A stretch of 64,000 bases of DNA, taken from Deltaproteobacteria bacterium (GTDB lineage Bacteria; Myxococcota_A; UBA9160; UBA6930). The first letter of the stretch is position 1, and each line of letters starts with the position of its first letter. Where the stretch lies: positions 1-64,000 of the forward strand of contig JAJDAQ010000073.1 of assembly GCA_029261815.1 (NCBI GenBank). Direction: 5' to 3'. Below are positions 1 to 7,961 of the stretch, in pieces. Both the position numbers and the translations under genes were made by a program. The notes beneath the pieces were generated by a model that had not been told where the DNA came from, did not search any database, and saw nothing but the letters and a program-made list of their open reading frames with translations.

Positions 1-22
1 CAGCAGGATAAAGGGGAAACCG

Positions 23-50
23 TTGACACGCCGGGGGGTTGCGGCAGAAT
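23..50 (+). promoter_or_regulatory. Candidate sigma70 promoter
   Basis: A perfect -35 hexamer TTGACA (23-28) is followed after 16 bases by CAGAAT (45-50), which matches the -10 consensus at four of six positions. It points toward the small membrane protein and the glycosyltransferase operon downstream. The match is seen directly; promoter activity is inference. Confidence 0.5.
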
Positions 51-321
51 GCCCGCCGGTCCACCCGGCTAAGGGGCGGGACGCAAACCCGCTTCCTGTT
101 GATTTAATAGAGAGGGATCCGTCCCTCGCCTGGACCCGGAATCCCGAGGTGTTCTCCGGCGGCATGAAAGTGCCGTGGCAGGGGCGCCCCGTTTGAGGGA
201 ATCCCCCAGGCGATATGGAGCCCACCTGGTGAACTTCACCAGGAACGAGTCACCTCCCGCCCTCGGGTGGACCCTGTACCCCCGCCCGCGACTTCGACGC
301 TTCACGGAGACTCCAACCACC
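51..321 (+). other. Hairpin-rich leader without a supported gene
   Basis: About 270 bases lie between the candidate promoter and the first credible start codon. Two clean stem-loops are visible: GCGGG-ACGCAAA-CCCGC around 76-92, and GAGGGA-TCCG-TCCCTC at 112-127. Open frames crossing this stretch show no protein-like composition. The leader may be a structured 5' untranslated region. It resembles no riboswitch closely enough for me to name it. Confidence 0.4.
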
Positions 322-558
322 ATGAACGATTCATCCCGCGCCCAGGGCCTCGCGATCTGCGTGGCCGCCGCCGTTCTCGGTGTGATCTTCCTCTCGGGCC
401 TCTGGAACGGCTCCTGGTGGGCCGTCGCCATCCCGGTCGGAATCCTGCTCGCATTCGTCCTCGGCCTCACCTTCTGGGTGGGCTGGACGATCGCTACGAT
501 CCAGGTCGAGCCTGAGTCCGATCCGGGCTCTCCCGCCGCGACCGACGGCGACAGCTGA
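322..558 (+). CDS. Small two-helix membrane protein, unknown function
   Basis: This encodes 78 residues. Two hydrophobic segments (about residues 9-27 and 31-55) should span the inner membrane, followed by a short acidic tail rich in Pro, Asp and Ser. I chose the ATG at 322 because GGAGA lies 11 bases upstream. The frame stays open back to 175, but that extension is basic, arginine-rich and not protein-like. It lies 10 bases before the first glycosyltransferase and is probably co-transcribed with it. The family is not recognised. A helper or membrane anchor for the glycosyltransferases is possible but unsupported. Confidence 0.6.
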   Translation: MNDSSRAQGLAICVAAAVLGVIFLSGLWNGSWWAVAIPVGILLAFVLGLTFWVGWTIATIQVEPESDPGSPAATDGDS

Positions 559-568
559 GGCCCCCGCC

Positions 569-1828
569 GTGCGGATCGCACTGCTCACCTATCGCGGCAA
601 CATGTATTGCGGCGGACAAGGGATCTACGCCGCCTACCTCGCGCGCGAGTGGAAGAAGGCGGGCCATGACGTGCACGTCATTGCGGGTCCCCCGTTCCCG
701 GATCTCGAGGACGACATCCCGCTCCACGAGATCGAGAACGAGAACGTCTTCGGACTCTCGTTGGAAGATTGGGCGAAAGAGAACGATCCGCGTCGGCTCC
801 TGACGCCGCTCAACCTCTGGGAACTCGGCGTTTCCCGCATTGGCGTCTTTCCCGAGATGCAGACCTTCGGTTTCCGCCTGATGCGACGCTGGCGGGAACT
901 TCAGGAGAAGCACCATTTCGACGTCGTCTTCGACAACCAGTGCCTCTCCTGGGGGCTACTCGGAATTCGAAAGATGGGCGTCCCCGTCGTGTCGGTCATT
1001 CATCATCCGTTGCATATCGACCGTGAAGCCGACTTCGCCGTCGATCCCCGGTTGATCAAGAAGATCAAGCGCACGCTCTACTTTCCGCTGTTCATGCAGC
1101 AGCAGGTGGCGCCGCGCCTCGACAAGATCGTGACCGTGAGCGAAGCCTCCCGGACCGAGATCGAGAAATATTTCGGCATCCCCGAGAAGGACGTCGCCGT
1201 CGTCTACAACGGCACGGATGCCGAACTCTTCCGTCCGCATCCCGAGGTCGAAAAGGAAGCGGACCTGATCTTCATCGGTCGCACCGAAGACCGGAAGAAG
1301 GGCATCGGGACCCTGCTCGAAGCGCTCTCGCTCCTGCCCGAACATGTGACGCTCAAGATCATCGACGGACGCATTCCCGAGAACGGCCTCGTTCCCCGCT
1401 TGATCGAGCGCTTCGGAATCTCGGGCCGCGTCAAGTTCCAGGACCGCTTCCTCGAGGTCGACGAACTGGTCCGTGAATACTCCACCGGCAAGATTGCGGT
1501 CGTCCCGAGCTTCTTCGAAGGCTTCGGCTTCCCGGCAAGCGAGGCGATGGCCTGCGGCCTCCCCGTCATCGCCAACGCTGCCGGCGCGCTACCCGAAGTG
1601 GTCGGAACCGACGGCACCGCCGGCCGACTCGTGCCGCCGCGAGATGCGCGCGCCATGGCAGACGCGATCACCGACATCTTGTCCGAACCCGACAAGTCGG
1701 CCCGCATGGGGGCCGCCGCGCGCGAGCGTGTGCAACAGGTCTTCCGTTGGGACCAGGCCGCGGCCGAACTGGTAGACGTGTTCGAGGAGGTGCAGCGTGC
1801 TTCTCACCGTCGATCTCGAGCAGCTTGA
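569..1828 (+). CDS. GT4-family glycosyltransferase (first of a pair)
   Basis: This 419-residue GT-B enzyme likely transfers a sugar from a nucleotide-sugar to a surface glycan or lipid at the cytoplasmic face of the membrane. The N-terminal acceptor domain (to about residue 190) begins with YRGNMYCGGQGIY, a glycine-rich loop. The C-terminal Glycos_transf_1 domain carries EGFGFPASEAMACGLPV near residues 313-330, including the E-x7-E donor-binding motif. The start is GTG at 569. Its end overlaps the downstream methyltransferase by 32 bases. It is a clear paralogue of the glycosyltransferase at 2501-3772, sharing the YRGNM-CGGQGIY, GPP-PD, HHPL-DR and EGFG blocks. Donor and acceptor are not predictable. 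Confidence 0.88.
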   Translation: MRIALLTYRGNMYCGGQGIYAAYLAREWKKAGHDVHVIAGPPFPDLEDDIPLHEIENENVFGLSLEDWAKENDPRRLLTPLNLWELGVSRIGVFPEMQTFGFRLMRRWRELQEKHHFDVVFDNQCLSWGLLGIRKMGVPVVSVIHHPLHIDREADFAVDPRLIKKIKRTLYFPLFMQQQVAPRLDKIVTVSEASRTEIEKYFGIPEKDVAVVYNGTDAELFRPHPEVEKEADLIFIGRTEDRKKGIGTLLEALSLLPEHVTLKIIDGRIPENGLVPRLIERFGISGRVKFQDRFLEVDELVREYSTGKIAVVPSFFEGFGFPASEAMACGLPVIANAAGALPEVVGTDGTAGRLVPPRDARAMADAITDILSEPDKSARMGAAARERVQQVFRWDQAAAELVDVFEEVQRASHRRSRAA

Positions 1829-2504
1829 CATCCGCCCCGGCGACCTGCTTCTGGACGCCGGCTGCGGAGAAGGACGCCATTGCTTCGGCGCGCTCGAACG
1901 AGGCGCGAATGTCGTCGGTCTCGACCTCGACCTGCCATCGATGTCGCCGCACACCGGCCGCATGAATGACGCCATCGCCAAGAAGGATGCCCGCGGTGGT
2001 TTCCTCCAGGGCAACACCTTCCAGCTGCCCTTCGCCGACGGCACGTTCGACCGGGTGATCTGCGCCGAAGTCATGGAACACGTACACGACTATCGCGGCG
2101 CCGTGCGCGAACTCGCGCGCGTCACGAAGCCCGGCGGACGTATCGCCGTCACGATTCCGACGGCCACGAGCGAACACCTCTACTTGCGCCTCGGCGACGA
2201 CTACTTCGAGAGCCCGGGCGGCCACATCCGGATCTTCCGACCGCGCCAGCTCGCCGAGGGGCTTGCCGCTGCCGGCCTGCGGACCGAGAGTTGTTCATTC
2301 GCCCACGGGCTACACACGTTCTACTGGGTCCTCCGCTCGATCGCGGGTCTCCCCAAGGCCGACCTCAGTCGCCTGGTCCGGTTCTATCACCTCCAGCTCA
2401 TTCGGGCCGTCGGTTCCCGCTTCATGGACCGCTTCGAGAAGAAGGTCCTGAACTACATCTGCCCGAAATCGGTGGTGCTGTACGCCAGCAAGCCGACCGC
2501 GTGA
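1797..2504 (+). CDS. Class I SAM-dependent methyltransferase
   Basis: This 235-residue protein has the SAM-binding motif I LLDAGCGEGRH (residues 18-28), an acidic residue after beta-2 (VVGLDLD) and the post-motif LPFADGTFDRVICAEVMEH typical of the Methyltransf_11/UbiE-like fold. The GTG start at 1797 has GGAGG six bases upstream, inside the end of the preceding glycosyltransferase gene. Its stop overlaps the next glycosyltransferase start (GTGA). The sandwich position suggests that it methylates the glycan or glycolipid built by the two enzymes. The substrate is inference; the methyltransferase fold is clear. Confidence 0.87.
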   Translation: MLLTVDLEQLDIRPGDLLLDAGCGEGRHCFGALERGANVVGLDLDLPSMSPHTGRMNDAIAKKDARGGFLQGNTFQLPFADGTFDRVICAEVMEHVHDYRGAVRELARVTKPGGRIAVTIPTATSEHLYLRLGDDYFESPGGHIRIFRPRQLAEGLAAAGLRTESCSFAHGLHTFYWVLRSIAGLPKADLSRLVRFYHLQLIRAVGSRFMDRFEKKVLNYICPKSVVLYASKPTA

Positions 2505-3772
2505 GCGCGGCGGCGCGACCGCTCCGAATCGCGTTCGTGGCCTATCGCGGCAACATGCAGTGCGGGGGCCAGGGCATCTACCTCTGGTTCCTGGCCCGGG
2601 AACTCGCGAGGCAGGGGCACTCCGTCGACGTGCTCGTCGGGCCGCCCTACCCGGACCCGATGCCGTTCGCGGGCGATGTCATCCAGGTGCCCAACGAGAT
2701 GTACTGGGCCAAGTGGTTCCTGCACGACTGGGCCGCCTTCGTACCCCCCGAAGAGCCGGCACGCGCGCTCCGGCCCTTGAACTTCTACGAGCTCGCCGCG
2801 AGTCGAATGGGCTTCTTGCCCGAACCGTTCGCCTTCAGTGTCCGCGCCTTGCATGGTCTCGCCGGCCGACTCCGCGCCGGCCATCGCTACGACCTCGTCC
2901 ACGATGTGCAGTGCCTCGGTTACGGCTTGCTCCCGATGCAAGCGATGGGACTCCCCGTCGTGACGACAGTGCATCACCCGCTCACGGTCGATCGGCGCGC
3001 TTCGTTTCAGCGGGACGAGACGTTCACGGACGCGATCGGGAGCATGCAGTTCTACCCGATCGGGATGCAGGCCTTCGTCGCACGCCGCCTCGACCGTGTC
3101 TTCACGAGCAGCGATGCCAGCGCGGCCATGATCCGCCGCGACTTCGGTGTTCGGCCCGAGCGTCTCGTCAATGTGCAGAACGGACTCGACACCGAGCTGT
3201 TCTCGCCCGACGCGAGCGTCTCTCGCGAAGAGCGCACTTTGCTATGCGTCGGCAGGGCGTCGGACCCGAACAAGGGCATTCGCACGCTGGTCGAAGCCCT
3301 GGCGCGCACCGACGAGAATACGCGCCTGATCCTGGTAGACTCGCCCCAGAGCGACGCGAAGAAATGGGCGGTCGAGCACGGCTGCGGCGATCGCTTGCAC
3401 CTCGCCGGCCGCGTCTCGGACGAAGAACTCATTCGCCTCTATCGCAGTGCGACTCTCGTCGTTGTGCCTTCGCGCTACGAAGGCTTCGGACTCCCCGCCG
3501 CGGAAGCCATGGCCTGTGGCACACCGGTCGTTTCGACCGACGCCGGCGCACTCCGCGAGGTGATGGCGACCGGCGGTGGCGGAGAGACCGTGCCGAAAGA
3601 TGATCCGGATGCCATGGCCGCCGCAATCCAGCGACTGCTCGATGCCCCTGAGCGCCGCGCCGCGCTCGGTGCGCAAGCGCGCGACCGGGTCGTGGCGGCT
3701 TATGCCTGGCCAAGCGTCGCGGCGCGCACGGCGCAAGAATACGCGCGCGTGGTCGCCGAGCGGTCCGCCTAG
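2501..3772 (+). CDS. GT4-family glycosyltransferase (second of a pair)
   Basis: This is a 423-residue GT-B glycosyltransferase. I place the start at the GTG at 2501, which overlaps the methyltransferase stop as GTGA. The frame is open upstream to 2291, but that part is a shadow of the methyltransferase gene. The N-terminal domain begins YRGNMQCGGQGIYLWF, and the C-terminal donor domain carries EGFGLPAAEAMACGTPV with the E-x7-E pair. It is more similar to the 569-1828 enzyme than the shared family alone would predict, so an old duplication is likely. The gene ends one base before a convergent methyltransferase. Confidence 0.88.
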   Translation: MSAAARPLRIAFVAYRGNMQCGGQGIYLWFLARELARQGHSVDVLVGPPYPDPMPFAGDVIQVPNEMYWAKWFLHDWAAFVPPEEPARALRPLNFYELAASRMGFLPEPFAFSVRALHGLAGRLRAGHRYDLVHDVQCLGYGLLPMQAMGLPVVTTVHHPLTVDRRASFQRDETFTDAIGSMQFYPIGMQAFVARRLDRVFTSSDASAAMIRRDFGVRPERLVNVQNGLDTELFSPDASVSREERTLLCVGRASDPNKGIRTLVEALARTDENTRLILVDSPQSDAKKWAVEHGCGDRLHLAGRVSDEELIRLYRSATLVVVPSRYEGFGLPAAEAMACGTPVVSTDAGALREVMATGGGGETVPKDDPDAMAAAIQRLLDAPERRAALGAQARDRVVAAYAWPSVAARTAQEYARVVAERSA

Positions 3773-3773
3773 C

Positions 3774-4547
3774 TCAGCGCGGGCGACCTGCCAGGATCAC
3801 GACGTCTGCCAGGCCGGGAAAGCGGCGCGCGGCCGCGTCGAGGCCCTTCAAGACCGGGTCGACCACGCTCGTGGGAAGCTTCGGAACCGCCCGCGTCCAT
3901 ACCGGCAGACCCCACGCCATCGAGATCCCGATCACCTCCTCGAGGATCACGTGCGTTTCCATTTGCTCGGTCATCAGCCCCAGCTCGTAGCGGGTGAAGT
4001 GATCGGCGGGCACGTCGTAGTGTCGGCGCCCGCGCGAGACTTCGGCCCCGAGGGCTTCTCCGACGTTGTCGGCCCAGCGCGCCCAGCGGCACGAAAGTGA
4101 TTCGAAGTTGGCGATTGCGAGGACCACGCGCCCGTCGGGCTTCGTGACGCGGGCCATCTCTCCGATGGCACGAAGCGGCTGGTCGAAGTGATCGATCGCG
4201 CCCTTGCAGAAGGCGGCGTCGAAGCTGCCGTCTGCAAACGGCAGCGCGTCTCCCCAGCTCCGCACCCAGGCCGGCACCGGCGTCGTCGCCTCGCCCGACT
4301 TGAGACGCGTCCACGCCATCATTCGCTCGGAGGGTTCGGCACCCACGACATCAGCGCCGCTGGCCGTTTGAAGCGCGATCGCATCCTGGCCGAAGCCGCT
4401 CGCTACATCGACGATCCGCTTGCCGGGCGCGGGCAAGGTTGCGTCCAGGGTGGCCTGGGTCATTCGCTCGAACAGGAACTCGCTGTCCCGCGTGGTCCCT
4501 GTCGGGATCACATCGCTCATGTCCCGATCGAGGTCGACGACGCGCAT
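3774..4547 (-). CDS. Class I SAM-dependent methyltransferase
   Basis: This 257-residue protein has motif I IVDVASGFGQD (about residues 45-55), an acidic AEPSERM stretch and the LPFADGSFDAAFCKGAIDHF block seen in Methyltransf_11 enzymes. It lacks the usual glycine between D and G of the DxGxGxG motif (DVASGFG), a common variant. A second in-frame ATG nine codons in (MSDVIPTG) is an alternative start. It converges on the glycosyltransferase operon with one base between the stops. It is transcribed alone from the region near 4550-4690. The substrate is unknown. Confidence 0.82.
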   Translation of the reverse strand: MRVVDLDRDMSDVIPTGTTRDSEFLFERMTQATLDATLPAPGKRIVDVASGFGQDAIALQTASGADVVGAEPSERMMAWTRLKSGEATTPVPAWVRSWGDALPFADGSFDAAFCKGAIDHFDQPLRAIGEMARVTKPDGRVVLAIANFESLSCRWARWADNVGEALGAEVSRGRRHYDVPADHFTRYELGLMTEQMETHVILEEVIGISMAWGLPVWTRAVPKLPTSVVDPVLKGLDAAARRFPGLADVVILAGRPR

Positions 4548-4691
4548 GGCCGAGGACCTTAGGACACATCGTCAGGTCGCTCCCCCCGGGTCGGGAGAAA
4601 CCGGCCCCGCGTTACCGGTGTCATGCCTCTGCGGGTCCAGCGAACGCATCCAGGGAGGAACGTGGGCGGGTCTGCTATCGACATTACTGGA

Positions 4692-5954
4692 ATGGAAGAC
4701 GCCAACGCCACCACTCGCGAGGCAGAGCCGGCCACGGGCGCGGCCACTCCGGATGCTGCGCCGGAACGGCGTCCTCTGGATCGACTCGCAAGCTTCCGGT
4801 TCGCCTACCTTGCGATCTTCGCCTTCATCCTCGCCTACGTATTCACGGTCGAAGGACTGGAGCGGGCACTCTCCGACTATTTTCTGGATGCGACCATCGC
4901 GGCGACCAGCGTCGACCCGGCCAACGGTCCTGTACCGGACCAGATCCACGCCGGAATCCAGCGAGAGATCACCGAGTCGGCCTGGGTCCGCATCGGGGAT
5001 GTTCGCGTTCGGCCGCTGGTCCTGGCTGCCGATGGCCGCACCGCGATCTACGCGGCTGCCCCGATTCCGGGTCTCCTCACCGACCCTGACGACCTTGGCG
5101 AACGGCTGCTGCCGGCCATGATCGATGTCGAGGTTTCGGTTCCGCACAACGCATTGGCCGCGAACGCGATCCTGGTCCTCTACGCCGCGCTGCTCGTCAC
5201 CACCCTCGCGATCCACACCCGGCGCCTCACCAGCCGGGAGGCCCAGGACCTGCAGGCACTTGCCGAGAGCCGAGACTCGCTGTCATCGCGCGCACGAGGC
5301 ATCGAGGAAGAACTCGGCATCGTCCGAGAGCGACTCGCCGAGATCGAGCCTGAACACACGCTATTCGCGGAAGAAGTCGACTCGCTCGCGAGTGAGAGAC
5401 AGCAACTGTTGGCTCAACTCGACGCGGTCGAGCAACGCGAACGAGAACTACGCGCGCTGACGGCGGGATCCGAAGACCTCGACGCCGAACGCCGCGCCCT
5501 CGAAGAGCTGCTCGACGAAGCCACCAACGACCTGGCGGACAAAGAGAGCCAGATCGAAGAACTTCGGAGCGAGGTCCGGCGCAACGCGCGAGGAAAGGGC
5601 AAGCCCGCGCGAGAGAACGAGTTGATCGAGCGTCGCCTCCGAACGCTTTACAAGAACCTGGAAGTCGACACCCACGCGATCGACAATCTCGTCGCCCTTC
5701 GGGATGAGAGCCTGAAACTTCGTGCAGAGGAAGCGTTCAAGCGCCTCTCCGATGAGCCCGATCAGGCGGTCGTTCGCCGTAAAGTCGGTGGCTTGCCGCC
5801 GCATCTCTCGATCTTCGAACTCGGCTTCGCCGGCAAGGGGCGGATCTACTACACGAAAGGCCAGGCGCGGCGCTTTCGGGTCCTGCTCGTTGGCGCGAAG
5901 AACAGCCAGAAGACCGACCTGGAGTATCTCTCGCGGCTTCCGAAGGAATCCTGA
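4692..5954 (+). CDS. Membrane-anchored coiled-coil protein with RelE/ParE-like C-terminus
   Basis: This is about 420 residues. A transmembrane helix (about 32-51) and a second (about 156-176) flank a likely periplasmic domain. A long charged coiled coil follows (about 177-300) on the cytoplasmic side. The last 110 residues end in FELGFAGKGRIYYTKG and RVLLVGAKNSQKTDLEYL, which resemble the beta-strand core and final helix of RelE/ParE/HigB-fold proteins. I chose the ATG at 4692. The ATG at 4623 in frame adds 23 residues, and neither has a convincing ribosome site. No antitoxin-like gene is adjacent, so a toxin role is doubtful. The domain assignment is pattern-based inference. Confidence 0.7.
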   Translation: MEDANATTREAEPATGAATPDAAPERRPLDRLASFRFAYLAIFAFILAYVFTVEGLERALSDYFLDATIAATSVDPANGPVPDQIHAGIQREITESAWVRIGDVRVRPLVLAADGRTAIYAAAPIPGLLTDPDDLGERLLPAMIDVEVSVPHNALAANAILVLYAALLVTTLAIHTRRLTSREAQDLQALAESRDSLSSRARGIEEELGIVRERLAEIEPEHTLFAEEVDSLASERQQLLAQLDAVEQRERELRALTAGSEDLDAERRALEELLDEATNDLADKESQIEELRSEVRRNARGKGKPARENELIERRLRTLYKNLEVDTHAIDNLVALRDESLKLRAEEAFKRLSDEPDQAVVRRKVGGLPPHLSIFELGFAGKGRIYYTKGQARRFRVLLVGAKNSQKTDLEYLSRLPKES

Positions 5955-5975
5955 AACCCATTCTGATCTAACCGC

Positions 5976-6338
5976 TTACAGGAGACTTCGGAGTGTTTCC
6001 TTGAGCACCGTATCCTCCCACGGCTTGGGAAGAACCGCGTCGATTCCGGCGGCGTCGAGCTCGCCCGCCGTCAGCATCTCGGGCCAGCCAGTCAGGAGGA
6101 CCCGGCGGATTCCGGGGCGGCAAGCGCCTGCCGCCGCCAGCAGATCGAGCCCGTTTCCATCGGGCATCTTCTGGTCCGACACGATGAGCATCACGGCCTC
6201 GGACCGAAGGATTTCGAGCGCCGCTGTTGGACCGTCGGCGGTGCGAAGAGTCCAGCCCTCGCGCCGAAGCGACCGACTCAGCGAGGACAGGATATGCGGC
6301 TCGTCGTCGACCAGGAGGACGACCGGAGGCGCGGTCAC
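5976..6338 (-). CDS. Single-domain response regulator receiver
   Basis: This 120-residue protein consists only of a CheY-like receiver: acidic pair VDDE, phospho-acceptor in VSDQKMPDGNG, Thr in LLTG and Lys in LPKPW. The SDQKMP context is typical of receivers linked to hybrid kinases or RpfG-type regulators. The GTG start overlaps the stop of the histidine kinase gene (GTGA), so the kinase is its likely phosphate donor. It has no output domain, so it probably acts by protein-protein contact or as a phosphate sink. Confidence 0.87.
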   Translation of the reverse strand: MTAPPVVLLVDDEPHILSSLSRSLRREGWTLRTADGPTAALEILRSEAVMLIVSDQKMPDGNGLDLLAAAGACRPGIRRVLLTGWPEMLTAGELDAAGIDAVLPKPWEDTVLKETLRSLL

Positions 6339-7915
6339 AGTGGCGCTTCGATCGGTACCCAGACGATGAAGCTGGCGCCCTGCCCCTCGATGCTCTCGAC
6401 ATCGAGCCTGCCGCCGTGGCGCTCGACGAGGTTGTACGAAGTCGAGAGTCCCAGACCCGTGCCGACGCCGACCTCTTTCGTCGTATAGAACGGATCGAAG
6501 ATCCGCGGCAGCACGTCCGCTGCCATTCCACAGCCGTTATCGACCACGGTCACGCGAACACCGCCGTCGGCCACCTCGGTGCGCAGGCGGATCTCTCCGC
6601 GATGCGTGGGATCCAATACCGCGCGCTCTTCGATGGCTTGATAGGCGTTGACCATCAGGTTCATGAAGACCTGCTTCAGCGGGACCGGGAACGCCTGGAT
6701 CGGCGGGATCTCGCCGTAGTTCTTCACCAGCTTCACGGCGTGCTTCATCATCGTCCACACGATGTTGGCGGTCGAATCGAGTGCCTTGTTGACGTCCGTC
6801 ATCGCTCGCTCGGCAGTGTCCTGGTGCGAGAACGCTCGGAGGTCCTGCACGATGGTGCGGATGCGCTCCGAGCCATCGAGGCTCTCGTGAATGGCCTTGC
6901 CGAAGTCGTCCAGCAGGAATGCCGCATCGACCTCGTCCACGATGGTGTCGAGCTCGGTAGCGGCGGCCCGCAGGGCCTGGGGATCGACGCGTTCGCCTCC
7001 GGCCGCCTTCCGCAGGCTTTCGACCCGCTCCCAGACACGACCGAGGTCCGCGGTGTACTCGGTCAGCTGACACAGGTTCGCGTGAATGAAGCCCATCGGG
7101 TTGTTGATTTCGTGTGCGACGCCGGCGGCAAGCTGTCCAATCGAGGCCATTTTTTCGGCCTGCAGGACCTGCTGCTCCAGCTGCTTGATCTCGGTCAGAT
7201 CCTGGAAGATCACGACGGCCCCGCGGCCGGCTTCCGTGCCCATCAGCGGCGCGCACGACAATCCGATCGGAACCACGCGCCCATCATCTCGCGTCAGTAC
7301 GGCCTCGGTCCCGCGCAGCCGCACACCGTGATCGATCGCCTGGAGGATCGGAACGTCTTCGCGCGCTCCGGTGCGAAAGAAATGCGTCACAGGAAGACCG
7401 ACGAGCTCGTCCGCGTCCATTCCGACGATGGCGGCCGCTGTCGGATTCGCGAATCGAATGCGGGCGTCCTCGTCAACGACCCACACCGCACTGTTCATCG
7501 TTTCGATGATGTCACGGGTCAACTCGGGAAATGCATCGGACTCTTCAGTGCGCTGCGGCGAACGCGCGACGTCATCGAGGAGTTGCGCAATGGCGCCCAG
7601 GCAGTCATCGGCCGCACCGTGTACACCGCGCGCGCCTGCACGATAGGCATTGAGCTCGCCCGCATCAGATGGCGTTCGCTGCCACACGATTCCCGGAACC
7701 GCACGGGCTCGCCGGACCCACGGGATCGCGTCCGTACCCACGGCGTCGGCATCGAGGGCCCAGACATCGGCACCGGCCAAGGCGGCCCCTGCCAGCTCGA
7801 GATCCCCCACGATTTCCAGCCGCCAGGCGTATGAGGCACCGTGAATCGCACGCACCAGTTCATCGGCGTCGTCCGAGACGATGAGTAGGCGCGGCGGCGT
7901 TGTCCTGTCCCTCAC
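6335..7915 (-). CDS. Soluble PAS-domain histidine kinase with degenerate receiver-like N-terminus
   Basis: This is 526 residues with no membrane segment. Residues 1 to about 125 resemble a receiver (LLIVSDDADE at the start) but the later landmarks are poorly kept. A PAS domain follows (about 135-255, IRFANPTAAAIVG). The HisKA region has the phospho-acceptor His268 in GVAHEINNP. The ATPase domain has the N box NLMVNAYQAI, G1 VVDNGCGMA, F box DPFYTTK and G2 GVGTGLGLSTSY. It is of the NtrB/HPK4 type. The GTG at 7915 is preferred because GGAGGGG precedes it; a TTG 12 codons upstream lacks that. It sits between a sigma54 activator gene (upstream) and a lone receiver gene (overlapping downstream). 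Confidence 0.88.
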   Translation of the reverse strand: MRDRTTPPRLLIVSDDADELVRAIHGASYAWRLEIVGDLELAGAALAGADVWALDADAVGTDAIPWVRRARAVPGIVWQRTPSDAGELNAYRAGARGVHGAADDCLGAIAQLLDDVARSPQRTEESDAFPELTRDIIETMNSAVWVVDEDARIRFANPTAAAIVGMDADELVGLPVTHFFRTGAREDVPILQAIDHGVRLRGTEAVLTRDDGRVVPIGLSCAPLMGTEAGRGAVVIFQDLTEIKQLEQQVLQAEKMASIGQLAAGVAHEINNPMGFIHANLCQLTEYTADLGRVWERVESLRKAAGGERVDPQALRAAATELDTIVDEVDAAFLLDDFGKAIHESLDGSERIRTIVQDLRAFSHQDTAERAMTDVNKALDSTANIVWTMMKHAVKLVKNYGEIPPIQAFPVPLKQVFMNLMVNAYQAIEERAVLDPTHRGEIRLRTEVADGGVRVTVVDNGCGMAADVLPRIFDPFYTTKEVGVGTGLGLSTSYNLVERHGGRLDVESIEGQGASFIVWVPIEAPL

Positions 7916-7961
7916 GGCCCCTCCTCTGGGGCTGGCCCGCAAGCGTGCCAAAGAAGCGAGC

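Noticed and set aside
71-100. c-di-GMP (GEMM-I) riboswitch
   Set aside because: Only the word GGGACGCAAA fits. The conserved words before and after it are in the wrong order or absent, and the P1 helix is not formed.
4692-5954. Classical toxin-antitoxin pair
   Set aside because: Despite a RelE-like C-terminus there is no small antitoxin gene next to it, and the protein is long and membrane-bound.
6227-7834. 535-codon open frame antisense to the histidine kinase
   Set aside because: It mirrors the kinase exactly, has no motif and is rich in Arg, His and Asp as expected of the complement of high-GC coding DNA.
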